Of a stretch of 64,000 bases of DNA, positions 36,433 through 44,992 are shown one piece after another. A program made the position numbers and the translations under genes. Each line of letters starts with the position of its first letter. The first letter of the stretch is position 1. The notes under the pieces were generated by a model. That model saw only the letters and a program-made list of their open reading frames with translations, had not been told where the DNA came from and searched no databases. The DNA comes from CAVWDU01 sp963840725. GTDB lineage: Bacteria > Pseudomonadota > Gammaproteobacteria > Pseudomonadales > Halieaceae. Where the stretch lies: contig CAWIZY010000004.1 of NCBI GenBank assembly GCA_963840725.1, forward strand, positions 558,001 through 622,000. Reading direction: 5' to 3'.

Positions 36433-36933
36433 TCAGTTCCTGACATGAAAGCGTGGGTCCACACAGGCACCCTCAGAGGTGACGATGCTGTAGTTGTACT
36501 CAGACCAGCCATCGTTGTCTTTATCCCTGGAAGAGTCAGCCAAATCTGCAGGCACCGTGATGCTTAGTGTGCCGTCATTTTCGGCACTGCCCGCCACCAA
36601 CCATGTATCGTCGAACCGCTTGGGCAACACTGCGAAACCCGGATACTCCGTGCCGACGCCCTTGATCACGAACTTAACTGTGCTGCCGGGTTCGACGCAA
36701 ACATTTGGTGGGTTGGCAGCGACACGCCCGCCGCCTTTCCCATCGGCACCCTTTGACGCCCCATCGTCACTGATCTCGACGTCTACCACGGGGTTTTCCA
36801 AAATTTCGACCTGGTTGCAGTCAATTACTGGAACCTCAACCACCGGGCAAGCGCCCAGTTTTATCTCGCCCCGCTTGAGGCATCCGCTGAGCACTAAAAC
36901 CAGTGAAAATAGAACAATCAACAGCTTGAACAT
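36433..36933 (-). CDS. Lipoprotein, unknown function
   Basis: 166 residues from ATG 36933, with AGGAGG 8 bases upstream; a longer frame to 37026 lacks a ribosome-binding site. The lipobox is LVLSGC near residue 18. The mature protein has three early Cys (KLGACPVVEVPVIDCNQ) and the domain GSTVKFVIKGVGTEYPGFAVLPKRFDDTWLVAG, which looks like a small beta-sandwich. A Gly-Lys-rich linker GASKGADGKGGG sits in the middle. No family recognised; likely outer-membrane-anchored. Confidence 0.7.
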   Translation of the reverse strand: MFKLLIVLFSLVLVLSGCLKRGEIKLGACPVVEVPVIDCNQVEILENPVVDVEISDDGASKGADGKGGGRVAANPPNVCVEPGSTVKFVIKGVGTEYPGFAVLPKRFDDTWLVAGSAENDGTLSITVPADLADSSRDKDNDGWSEYNYSIVTSEGACVDPRFHVRN

Positions 36934-37044
36934 GATAGCGACCTCCTGGTCTCTTGTCGGCGACACGGCGACGGCCTGCCTTATAGGCCGCAGCTCAGAT
37001 CCTTCTGCCCCGCATTCCCCAACCAAAGAATAGTTCAGTGTTGT

Positions 37045-39417
37045 TTATTTGACCAATTTCAGACGGGCATGAAAGTCACTGCGTTGGCGAAGCTCCGCCA
37101 ACAGCGGGTCCTTGGCCATCAGCCTGGGCGGATAACCCAGATCCACTGCCTTGACCAGGGCGTTCAGTGCTCCCCCGCCATTGCCTTGACGCTGCAAGAT
37201 CAGTGCCTCGTAATAGTACACATACGAGTCCTCCGGGACCAAAGCCGTCGCCCTCCTGATCAAAGACATGCCCTCTGCCTCGCGGCCCAGCACCGCCTCG
37301 ATCCAGGCCAGATCCATCAGGATGAAGGCATCGTTGGGGTTGACGTCAAGGGCCGCCAGAGCACGTTGCCTGGCTACCTGGTACTCCTCTCTGGCGGCAT
37401 CACTGCGACCTGAGACCCACAGCGCATCACCGAGGTTGGAGCGTATCAGATAGTCCAGCGGTGCCAGCCTGCTCCCCTCGCGCAGTGCCTCTACCGCCTC
37501 ATCAAATCGCCCGAGGTAATAAAGTGCGACCCCCAGCGCCTGAAATGTCGCCGCCTGAGGCTGCAACTCAATAGCACGCCGGTATTGCTGCTCTGCGGCG
37601 GCAAACTCACCCGCGAGAAACAGGGCCGAGCCCAGATTAGTCAAACCCTGCACATTGCTACTATCCAGGTCTACAACAGTCCCGTACTGCTCTGCCGCCT
37701 CAGCATAGCGACCGGAACGAAACAGAAACGTACCCAGCGCGTTGTAGGCTGACCAGTCTCCGGGGTGCAAGCCGGTGGCCCGACGCAGGCTGGCTTCGGC
37801 CTCCACCGGTCGCTGCTGACGGCGATAGATCTCTCCCAATCCGATCAGCGCGTCTACATTACCCGCGTACAGGCCCAGTGCCTCCAGATAGGCATCTTCC
37901 GCCGACTCGTTCTCACCCGTAATGGTGTAAAGGTCGCCCAGGGCGGTATAGACCACGTCGAGATTTGGGTTCAGCGTGAGCGCCCGGCCGCAGGCGACCT
38001 CTGCATCCTTCACAAAAGCCGCATCCGACGTTATCGAGTAGGCATCGACGTATACTACGCACTCCCCAGCATGTGCCGCAGCGTAATCGGGATCGATCGA
38101 CAGCGCCCTGCCAAACCACCCCAGTGCCGTGGTAAACCCTTCGGTTGTTCTCGCCAGTCGCGCCGCCTCCACGCCCCGGCGATAGAGCAGGTAGACGTCT
38201 ACACCCGGATCCTCGTTGCTCAGTTCGAAGGCATCAGGCGCCTCTCCTGGCAGGGCCACCCTGACATTGGCCACGGTCAATTCCGTTATCTCATCCAGCA
38301 ACTCAAAAAAATCATCCACGGTGCGATCGAACTGCCTGGAAAGCAGCTGAAAACCGGTTTTCGAGTCAATCAACTGGACAAATACCCGCATCCGCTCGCC
38401 GCTGATTTGCACGCTGCCGGCCAGATAGTGGGCAACACGCAAGCGCCGACGAACGGAACCGGAGGGAGAGTGCGCAGGCAGTGTAAAGGCATCGCCCCGG
38501 GATGAGACCAGCAGGCCCGGCACCCGGGACAGTCGCGCGATGACATCATCCACCAGACCATTAACGAACAGCTCCGTGTCGTCACTGCCGTCGAGGTTCT
38601 TGAACGGAATGACGGCGAAGGAGTTGGGCTCTACGGCATGGTCCTCGACCTCCACGGGAAGCGCTGACGGCGGGGCATCGACTGCCTGTGGCAGGCCGAC
38701 ACTCTGGTCGTAGACAAACACCAGCCCGCCGGCGAGAGTCAGGGCAGCGACCACAGACAGGTAGGTCCGGCTGAATCGCCGTTGTGAACTGCGCCGTGGG
38801 GATAACTCATGTGGCACCGCGCGGCCATCCCTGAACTCGAGGAACCAGGACAGCAATACGGCAATGGGAAAACCCCCGATCACCAGGGCGGTGACAAAGG
38901 TTCCCACCCAGGTGGGGAACATCAATTGCTCGAACACAATATCTGCAAACTGAATCAGCAGCCAGCCCACAACCAGATACGCGATGGCTGTTTCCAGGAC
39001 TCCACGCTGCTTGAGGTTGGTCAGGAGTCCTCTGTGGTGCAGAGCACCGGCATGCGAGGCCGTGAGCAAGGGCTCCGAACCGTCCAGGACACGCGGTTGC
39101 ACCTCAACCAGCAGGCGATAACCGCGCCTGGGCAAGGTCTGGATATAAATGGGATGGTTGTGGTGGTCCCCCAGGGCGTGTCGCAAGGTACTGATCGCGT
39201 GGGTCAAGGTATCGCGACTGGCCCGGCCTTCGCCCCAGACCTCGCCGATCAAGTCATCGCTGGACACCGTTGCACCCGGCTGCGAAGCCAGGCATAACAG
39301 TACCTCGAGAGCCTTGGGGGCCAGATGAGCGGATCCATCGGGGCCAGTAACCGTGCCCTCTCGCGGATCCACGAAGACGTCGCCCAGATAAAAACCTTGT
39401 AAAAGCTCCGGATTCAA
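37045..39417 (-). CDS. CadC-like winged-helix regulator with TolB-like and TPR domains
   Basis: 790 residues. The N-terminal domain (about 1-105) is an OmpR/PhoB winged helix, with SSDDLIGEVWGEGRASRDTLTHAI and LPRRGYRLL. Two membrane helices follow near 145-190 (YLVVGWLLIQFADIVF; FVTALVIGGFPIAVLLSW) and one near 225-245. The periplasmic part holds a TolB-N-like segment (NSFAVIPFKNLDGSDDTELFVNGLVDDV) and eight or more TPR units after residue about 440 (YAAAHAGECVVY, AEQYGTVVDLDSSNVQGLTNLG). The design is a one-component membrane-bound transcription factor sensing an envelope signal. It stands alone, divergent from the Tat flavoprotein gene. Confidence 0.85.
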   Translation of the reverse strand: MNPELLQGFYLGDVFVDPREGTVTGPDGSAHLAPKALEVLLCLASQPGATVSSDDLIGEVWGEGRASRDTLTHAISTLRHALGDHHNHPIYIQTLPRRGYRLLVEVQPRVLDGSEPLLTASHAGALHHRGLLTNLKQRGVLETAIAYLVVGWLLIQFADIVFEQLMFPTWVGTFVTALVIGGFPIAVLLSWFLEFRDGRAVPHELSPRRSSQRRFSRTYLSVVAALTLAGGLVFVYDQSVGLPQAVDAPPSALPVEVEDHAVEPNSFAVIPFKNLDGSDDTELFVNGLVDDVIARLSRVPGLLVSSRGDAFTLPAHSPSGSVRRRLRVAHYLAGSVQISGERMRVFVQLIDSKTGFQLLSRQFDRTVDDFFELLDEITELTVANVRVALPGEAPDAFELSNEDPGVDVYLLYRRGVEAARLARTTEGFTTALGWFGRALSIDPDYAAAHAGECVVYVDAYSITSDAAFVKDAEVACGRALTLNPNLDVVYTALGDLYTITGENESAEDAYLEALGLYAGNVDALIGLGEIYRRQQRPVEAEASLRRATGLHPGDWSAYNALGTFLFRSGRYAEAAEQYGTVVDLDSSNVQGLTNLGSALFLAGEFAAAEQQYRRAIELQPQAATFQALGVALYYLGRFDEAVEALREGSRLAPLDYLIRSNLGDALWVSGRSDAAREEYQVARQRALAALDVNPNDAFILMDLAWIEAVLGREAEGMSLIRRATALVPEDSYVYYYEALILQRQGNGGGALNALVKAVDLGYPPRLMAKDPLLAELRQRSDFHARLKLVK

Positions 39418-39751
39418 GCTGCCACCCTGTTATCCATGACGTGGTTCTTGCAGCCAACAGACCACTAATAATAGACGCCGCTGCAAATTAATGGGCAAAA
39501 AAACTTGCCCGGCTTGTTGAGCAATGACGGGCGCCCGGCGGGGATAGAAAAACTGTTGGTCGCCCCAATGCCGGCGGAAAATGTGCAGTTCGGTTGCAAC
39601 CTCACCCATGGCTTGACGGCGGCACGACCCCTCAGGCAGTGTGTCTCGTGTGAGAGCAGGCTGGCTGCCCCCACGCTGCGGTTGACGCCGGGGCGGAATG
39701 TCATCCCTACCCTCATGCAGCACAGCACTCATTTGCCATGCGGAGCCCGCC
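39418..39751. other. Divergent intergenic region with a hairpin
   Basis: A gap of 334 bases between the CadC-like gene (minus) and the Tat flavoprotein gene (plus). The only clear structure is the inverted repeat GGGCAA-AAAAAC-TTGCCC (39493-39510), which may be an operator or a weak hairpin. No gene. Confidence 0.4.
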
Positions 39752-41587
39752 ATGAAACATCGAGTAACCCGGCGTGATTTCCTCAACGGTACGCAGGTCG
39801 CCATCGGTGCGTCACTGCTCAGCCCCTGGACCGAATTGTTTGGCGCTGCAGATCCGCGCCTGTCCACCCCGGACTACTACCCACCGGCCAGGACCGGCCT
39901 GCGGGGCAACCACCCGGGCTCCTGGGAGACCATGCATGCCCTGGTTGCTGGCAAACGATGGCGACAGGCCGCTGTCAGGGAGGACTATGATCTGATCGTA
40001 GTGGGCGGCGGAATCAGTGGGCTGAGCGCGGCTTTTTTCTACCGCCAGGCCAATCCGGATGCCCGTATCCTGGTCCTGGATAATCACGACGATGTGGGCG
40101 GACACGCCAAGCGCAACGAATTCAGTGTCGGAGACCGTACCCTGATTGGCTACGGCGGCACAGAGTCTGTCGATACACCCAGTGCTTACGACCCGGTCTC
40201 TCGCCAGCTCTTGAAGGACCTCGGCGTTGACCTGCAGCGGTTTTATGACTACTACCAACAGTCGCTCTACGACAGGCTGGGTCTTTCCCACGCCATCGCT
40301 TTTGACAGCGCGAGCTTTGGCGCCCAAAAACTGGTAACGGGTTACGGCACCACACCCTGGCGGGAATTTGCCGCCCGATCGCCACTCAACCAGCAGGCCA
40401 GGGCTGACCTGCTGCGGGCGTTCACCGCCAAAGCAGACTACCTGCCGGGAATGACACGCGAGGAAAAGATCGCGCTCCTTCGTCGCATCAGCTATCGGAC
40501 CTACCTGCAAGATTACGTCAAGGTGGACGCGCAGGTACTGGCCATGTACCAGCGCTGGGGCATGAGCTATTGGTGCGTGGGTATGGACGAAGTGCCCGCT
40601 ATCGATATTCTCGGCTACGGTGACGGTGGCGATCTGCCAGGGCTGGGCAATACGCTGGTAACTGAGGGAGGACGCGGCGTCGAACCCTACATTTTTCACT
40701 TTCCCGACGGCAACGCTTCCATCGCTCGCTTGCTGGTGAGGGCACTCAACGCCGGCGCCCTGTCCGGCACCACAATGGAAGACATCGTCACCGCGAGGCT
40801 GAACTACAGTCACCTTGATGCAGCGGACGCGCAGGTGAGAATACGCCTCAATGCCACGGCTGTTAATATCGCCCACGACGCGGCGGGCAAGGCGGTTCAT
40901 GTCACCTACGCGGTCGCCAATGAACCACACACCGTGCGCGGGAAGCACTGCATACTCGCCTGCTATAACGGCGCCATACCCTACCTGTGTCCAGAGCTGC
41001 CCGCAGCGCAGCGCGAGAGCCTCAGCTATGGCGTAAAGGTACCCCTGGTCTATACCAAAGTGCTGGTTCCGCACTGGCGATGGTTCGCCGAACTGGGTAC
41101 CCGGTATGTCTATTACACCAACGATTTTTACAAGCAGGTTGAGCTGGACTACCCCGTCTCCATGGGTGAGTATCAATTTGGCGCGACACCGGATGAACCG
41201 ATGGTGCTACATATGTGTCATGTGCCCTATTTCGCTGACATCCAGGGCCCGGAACAGTGGCGCGCGGGCCGGCGACAACTGCTGGAGACCTCGTTCGGGA
41301 CCTTTGAGCATCATGTGCGTGATCAGCTTGACCAGGCCCTGAGCAGCACCGGCTTCGATGCCGAACGCGATATTGAAGCCATCACCGTAAATCGCTGGTC
41401 CCATGGCTACGCCTACAACCCCGGACTATTATGGGAGCCGCCCTATGCCAGCGAAGCCGACAAACCCTGGGTAAAGGGTCGCCAGCCCTTCGGGCATATC
41501 GCTATTGCCAACTCCGATGCCGGTGCGTCCGCCGACACTGATACAGCAATCGCCCAGGCGCATCGTGCGGTACAGGAAATCCTGTAG
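39752..41587 (+). CDS. Tat-exported FAD-dependent oxidoreductase
   Basis: 611 residues from ATG 39752 (MKHRVTRRDFLNGTQ). The twin-arginine signal is TRRDFLNGTQVAIGASL, so the folded flavoprotein is exported. The FAD-binding YDLIVVGGGISGLSAAFFYR is near residue 85, and LVLDNHDDVGGHAKR follows. It is closest to the spermidine dehydrogenase (SpdH-like) and other Tat amine oxidase-type enzymes. The C-terminal part MEPPYASEAD... GHIAIANSDAG is FAD-contacting. It is followed after 85 bases by a PQQ dehydrogenase on the same strand. A cytochrome acceptor is likely. Confidence 0.85.
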   Translation: MKHRVTRRDFLNGTQVAIGASLLSPWTELFGAADPRLSTPDYYPPARTGLRGNHPGSWETMHALVAGKRWRQAAVREDYDLIVVGGGISGLSAAFFYRQANPDARILVLDNHDDVGGHAKRNEFSVGDRTLIGYGGTESVDTPSAYDPVSRQLLKDLGVDLQRFYDYYQQSLYDRLGLSHAIAFDSASFGAQKLVTGYGTTPWREFAARSPLNQQARADLLRAFTAKADYLPGMTREEKIALLRRISYRTYLQDYVKVDAQVLAMYQRWGMSYWCVGMDEVPAIDILGYGDGGDLPGLGNTLVTEGGRGVEPYIFHFPDGNASIARLLVRALNAGALSGTTMEDIVTARLNYSHLDAADAQVRIRLNATAVNIAHDAAGKAVHVTYAVANEPHTVRGKHCILACYNGAIPYLCPELPAAQRESLSYGVKVPLVYTKVLVPHWRWFAELGTRYVYYTNDFYKQVELDYPVSMGEYQFGATPDEPMVLHMCHVPYFADIQGPEQWRAGRRQLLETSFGTFEHHVRDQLDQALSSTGFDAERDIEAITVNRWSHGYAYNPGLLWEPPYASEADKPWVKGRQPFGHIAIANSDAGASADTDTAIAQAHRAVQEIL

Positions 41588-41672
41588 GCGTGGCGCTGCC
41601 CCTAATGGTCGGCCTTTCCCCACCCGTGTTGTCTATACCCATCATCTGTACCCTGAAAAAAGGATAGTCACC

Positions 41673-43640
41673 ATGCAAGCCAGACGCTATCAGGCAGTAT
41701 TTTCTTCTCTACTGCTCTCTCTGGTTACCGTGAACGGCTGGGCGGCTGAGGCAGACACTGCTGACTGGGCCTATTATGGCGGGGACCAGTCCGGCACCCG
41801 CTTTTCCACCCACGACCAAATCAACGCCGCCAATGTGAACAAACTGGAGGTTGCCTGGGTCTACCACACCGGCGAGCTGGAACGTCGCGGTGATGAACTG
41901 ATCAACAACAGCACCAAACAAAACACGCCGACACTGGTGGCCGGCTCATTGCTGGTTTGCACACCCTTTAACAGGCTGATAGCACTGGACCCGGCCTCCG
42001 GCAAAGAGCGCTGGGTGTTTGACGCCAAAGTCGACCTGAAGCACGAATACCCCCAGTACAACTGCCGGGGCGTGACCGGATGGCAGGCCTCCACCCTGGG
42101 CGACACAGAACCCTGCCAACACCGCATCTTCATGGGCACAAACGACACGCGAGTGATTGCCGTGGATGCCAAAACAGGCCAACGCTGCAGCGACTTTGGC
42201 GATAATGGGGAAGTCGAGGTCAGGCAGCACAAGCCACTCAAATTTGCCGGGGAGCGCAAAATCGCCTCGGCGCCTGTTGTAGTCAATGATCTGGTGATTG
42301 TCGGTTCCTACGTCATGGACAACGTCAGAACCGATGCGCCTGCGGGAACAATCTTCGCATTTGATGCCTACAGCGGAGAGCAACGCTGGGCATTTGACCC
42401 GATTCCCAGAAGCCCTGAAGACCCGGCCTACGCCACCTGGCAGGATGACAGCGCCCTGACTGCTGGCGCGGCAAACGTCTGGTCGACCATGGTCGCCGAC
42501 GCAGAGCGGGGGCTGTTATACATCCCGGTGGGGTCGGCGGCACCCGATTTCTGGGGTGGGCAACGCAAAGGTGACAATCTTTACTCCAGCTCTCTGGTGG
42601 CGCTGCACACGGCCAGCGGCGAGGTGGCCTGGCATTTTCAGTTGGTACATCACGACATCTGGGATTACGACGCCTCCTCCCCGCCAATGCTGATAGAACT
42701 CGAGCGAAACGGCAAGCAGATCCCGGCCGTGGTGCAAAACACCAAACAAGGCTTCTCCTTTGTCTTCAACCGGGTGACCGGTGAACCGCTGTTTGATATC
42801 GAAGAACGCCCGGTGCCCCAGAATGCTCTGCCCGGCGAGTGGCTCTCACCGACGCAACCATTCCCGGTGGCACCGCCACCCCTGGTGCCTATTGAACTCA
42901 CTGCGGAGGATGCCTGGGGTTTTACTTTTATCGATCGCCGGGCCTGCGCAGAGAAAATCGCAGGCTATCGCTCCGAGGGAATCTTTACGCCGCCATCCAC
43001 CCAGGGAACCATCCAGGTGCCGGGCTCAGCGGGCGGCATGAACTGGGGGGGACCGGCATTCGACCCCGAACGAAAGCTTATGATCGTCAATACCAACCGG
43101 GTCGCTCAGGTGGTCACCATGATTCCCCGCAGCGGCGAGGCGACGGACGAGGGTCCCGTCCTGCTGGCCAAGAGTGACGTGTCATCGCCGGACGGGTCGC
43201 CCTATGGGGTGCATAGGGAATGGCTGCTATCGCCTCTCGGGGCCCCTTGCAGCGCCCCTCCCTGGGGGGAGCTGGTCGCCGTCGACATGCAGGAGGGCAC
43301 GATTGCATGGCGAGTCCCTCTCGGCTCCATCGAAAAGATGCTGCCCCTGTCTATCGAGTGGAACCTCGGCACCCCTAACCTCGGTGGACCTGTCGTTACC
43401 GCAGGGGGGCTGATATTTATCGGGGCAACCATGGACGGCTACCTCAGGGCTCTCAGCATCGAGGATGGTGAAGAGTTATGGAAGGATGAGTTGCCGGGTG
43501 GCACCCAAACCACACCCATGACCTACATGGCCGCGGGAGCCCAGTATGTGGTGATGGTTGCCGGTCGCCACGGCTGGTTCCAGACACCCGCCAGCGATGC
43601 GGTCGTCGCCTACCGACTACCCCGCACCAACACTGACTAG
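41673..43640 (+). CDS. PQQ-dependent dehydrogenase (glucose/polyol dehydrogenase-like)
   Basis: 655 residues from ATG 41673, with AAAGGATA 6 bases upstream. The signal peptide ends VNGWAAEA. The mature protein begins DWAYYGGDQSGTRFSTHDQI, the hallmark of the membrane/soluble GCD-type PQQ propeller. PQQ pocket elements include NCRGVTGWQ, QLVHHDIWDYDASSPP and MNWGGPAFDPERK. No haem motif or membrane helices are present, so it donates to a separate carrier. Its stop codon TAG is part of the CTAG end of the MITE at 43637, so the last residues are the junction with that element. Substrate could be a sugar, polyol or cyclic alcohol. Confidence 0.9.
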   Translation: MQARRYQAVFSSLLLSLVTVNGWAAEADTADWAYYGGDQSGTRFSTHDQINAANVNKLEVAWVYHTGELERRGDELINNSTKQNTPTLVAGSLLVCTPFNRLIALDPASGKERWVFDAKVDLKHEYPQYNCRGVTGWQASTLGDTEPCQHRIFMGTNDTRVIAVDAKTGQRCSDFGDNGEVEVRQHKPLKFAGERKIASAPVVVNDLVIVGSYVMDNVRTDAPAGTIFAFDAYSGEQRWAFDPIPRSPEDPAYATWQDDSALTAGAANVWSTMVADAERGLLYIPVGSAAPDFWGGQRKGDNLYSSSLVALHTASGEVAWHFQLVHHDIWDYDASSPPMLIELERNGKQIPAVVQNTKQGFSFVFNRVTGEPLFDIEERPVPQNALPGEWLSPTQPFPVAPPPLVPIELTAEDAWGFTFIDRRACAEKIAGYRSEGIFTPPSTQGTIQVPGSAGGMNWGGPAFDPERKLMIVNTNRVAQVVTMIPRSGEATDEGPVLLAKSDVSSPDGSPYGVHREWLLSPLGAPCSAPPWGELVAVDMQEGTIAWRVPLGSIEKMLPLSIEWNLGTPNLGGPVVTAGGLIFIGATMDGYLRALSIEDGEELWKDELPGGTQTTPMTYMAAGAQYVVMVAGRHGWFQTPASDAVVAYRLPRTNTD

Positions 43641-43784
43641 CAGGCTGTTGATTTTCGTTTTCGAGGCAGCCACCGGTAGGCAAAAACAGGCGAAATGAGG
43701 GAGTGTATAGTGAATACATGACCGATTTGAGCCGGTTTTAAACGGGGCAGTGGCCACGCAGATAGAAAATCAACAACCTGCTAG
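43637..43784. repeat. 148-bp MITE-like element, copy 2
   Basis: Same 148-bp element as at 1083-1230, with few substitutions. It is placed exactly between two convergent genes: the left CTAG supplies the TAG stop of the PQQ dehydrogenase and the right CTAG supplies the TAG stop of the E2 gene (read on the minus strand). The inverted ends are CTAGCAGGCTGTTGATTTTC and AAAATCAACAACCTGCTAG. Insertion here did not cost either gene more than its last codons and could serve as a bidirectional terminator because of its hairpin. Confidence 0.85.
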
Positions 43785-44992
43785 GGCACCTCGAGTTCCT
43801 CACAGACCGCAGCAAGGAAGCGGGCCCCCGCGGCACCGTTGATCACCCGGTGGTCGCAGGCCAGCGTCAGAGAACAGAACTGCCCCACCGCCGGTTGACC
43901 CTCGCGCATAATCACCCGCTCCTGAATTGCGCCCACTGCCAGAATCATCACCTGGGGTGGGTTGATAATCGCTGTAAAGCTGGTCACCCCGAACATACCC
44001 AGATTGGACACCGTAATAGCAGCACCATCCAGGTCACCGGCGTTCAGTTGACGGTCCCTCGCACGCGCCACTACTGAGCTGGAGGCCGCGGCGACGTCCG
44101 CCGGGGAAGCGCCACCAATATCCCGCACTACCGGGGTCAAAAGACTGCTCCCGGTGTCAACCGCGATCGCCACGTCAGCGGTTTTCAGACGCTGGATGCC
44201 ATTCGGCAGAACATTGAGATTGAGCTCGGGAAACTGTCGCAATGCCCGGGCTACGGCATAAACAAGCAGGTGGTTTATGGTGACCGCCATTCCGCTCTCA
44301 GCACTGACGGCGTCAAGCCAATCCTTTACCCCACCCATATCGCAATCCCGCTGCAGGTAAAAGTGTGGAATGGTCTGCTTGGCCAGGGTCATACGCTGGG
44401 CGATAGTTTTTTGCGCACCTTGTAACTGGGTCAGACCGGGCCGTTGATCATTGCTGATCGCCGCTTCTATATCATCGCGGAGTATCCGCCCGCCAAACCC
44501 GGTACCTACCACCGTCGACAGGTCAACGGCCAGGCGCTCTGCCTTGCGCCGCAAGGCGGGCGAGATTTTGATAGCGCTGCTTTTCGCGACGACCGCCGCG
44601 GCGACCGTCTCGCCCGAAAAACTCCCGGCAGCGGCGTCGGCAGTATCGCCCCTTGAGTCAGCAGAATCCGTCGTAGCCAGCGTTTGTAGAGCCCCGGGCC
44701 CATCGCCGGTGCCCGCCAGGAAAGCATCCAATTCCTCGTCGGATACCATTTCACTCGCCATAACCCCAATCAGGGCACCGACTTCGAGCTCTTCTCCTGC
44801 TTCGGCAATGATGCGAACCAGTATGCCGTCGCTGCTGGCCTCGAAGCTGTTGACGATCTTGTCGGTTTCGATATCAACCAGCTCGTCCCCGATTTTCACT
44901 GCATCGCCCGGTGCAACACGCCACTCGGAAATGGTGCCGCGCTCCATTTCGATTCCCCACTTGGGAATAGTGATTGCTATCAGTTTGGCCAT
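43781..44992 (-). CDS. 2-oxoacid dehydrogenase E2 (dihydrolipoamide acyltransferase)
   Basis: 403 residues. The lipoyl domain (DELVDIETDKIVNSFEAS, Lys near residue 45), a peripheral-subunit-binding domain (KISPALRRKAERLAVDLSTV near 145) and the catalytic domain are all present. The catalytic motif reads CDHRVINGAAGARFL, with Asn where most E2 enzymes have Asp. The complex converts a 2-oxoacid or acetoin to acyl-CoA. Its stop codon is provided by the MITE. It starts where the quinoprotein stop ends (shared base 44992). No E3 gene is nearby. Confidence 0.9.
   Translation of the reverse strand: MAKLIAITIPKWGIEMERGTISEWRVAPGDAVKIGDELVDIETDKIVNSFEASSDGILVRIIAEAGEELEVGALIGVMASEMVSDEELDAFLAGTGDGPGALQTLATTDSADSRGDTADAAAGSFSGETVAAAVVAKSSAIKISPALRRKAERLAVDLSTVVGTGFGGRILRDDIEAAISNDQRPGLTQLQGAQKTIAQRMTLAKQTIPHFYLQRDCDMGGVKDWLDAVSAESGMAVTINHLLVYAVARALRQFPELNLNVLPNGIQRLKTADVAIAVDTGSSLLTPVVRDIGGASPADVAAASSSVVARARDRQLNAGDLDGAAITVSNLGMFGVTSFTAIINPPQVMILAVGAIQERVIMREGQPAVGQFCSLTLACDHRVINGAAGARFLAAVCEELEVP

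Noticed and set aside
39812..41176. 454-residue antisense frame
   Set aside because: It lies opposite the well-conserved Tat flavoprotein, has no recognisable motif and no ribosome-binding site; it is a by-product of high GC third positions.
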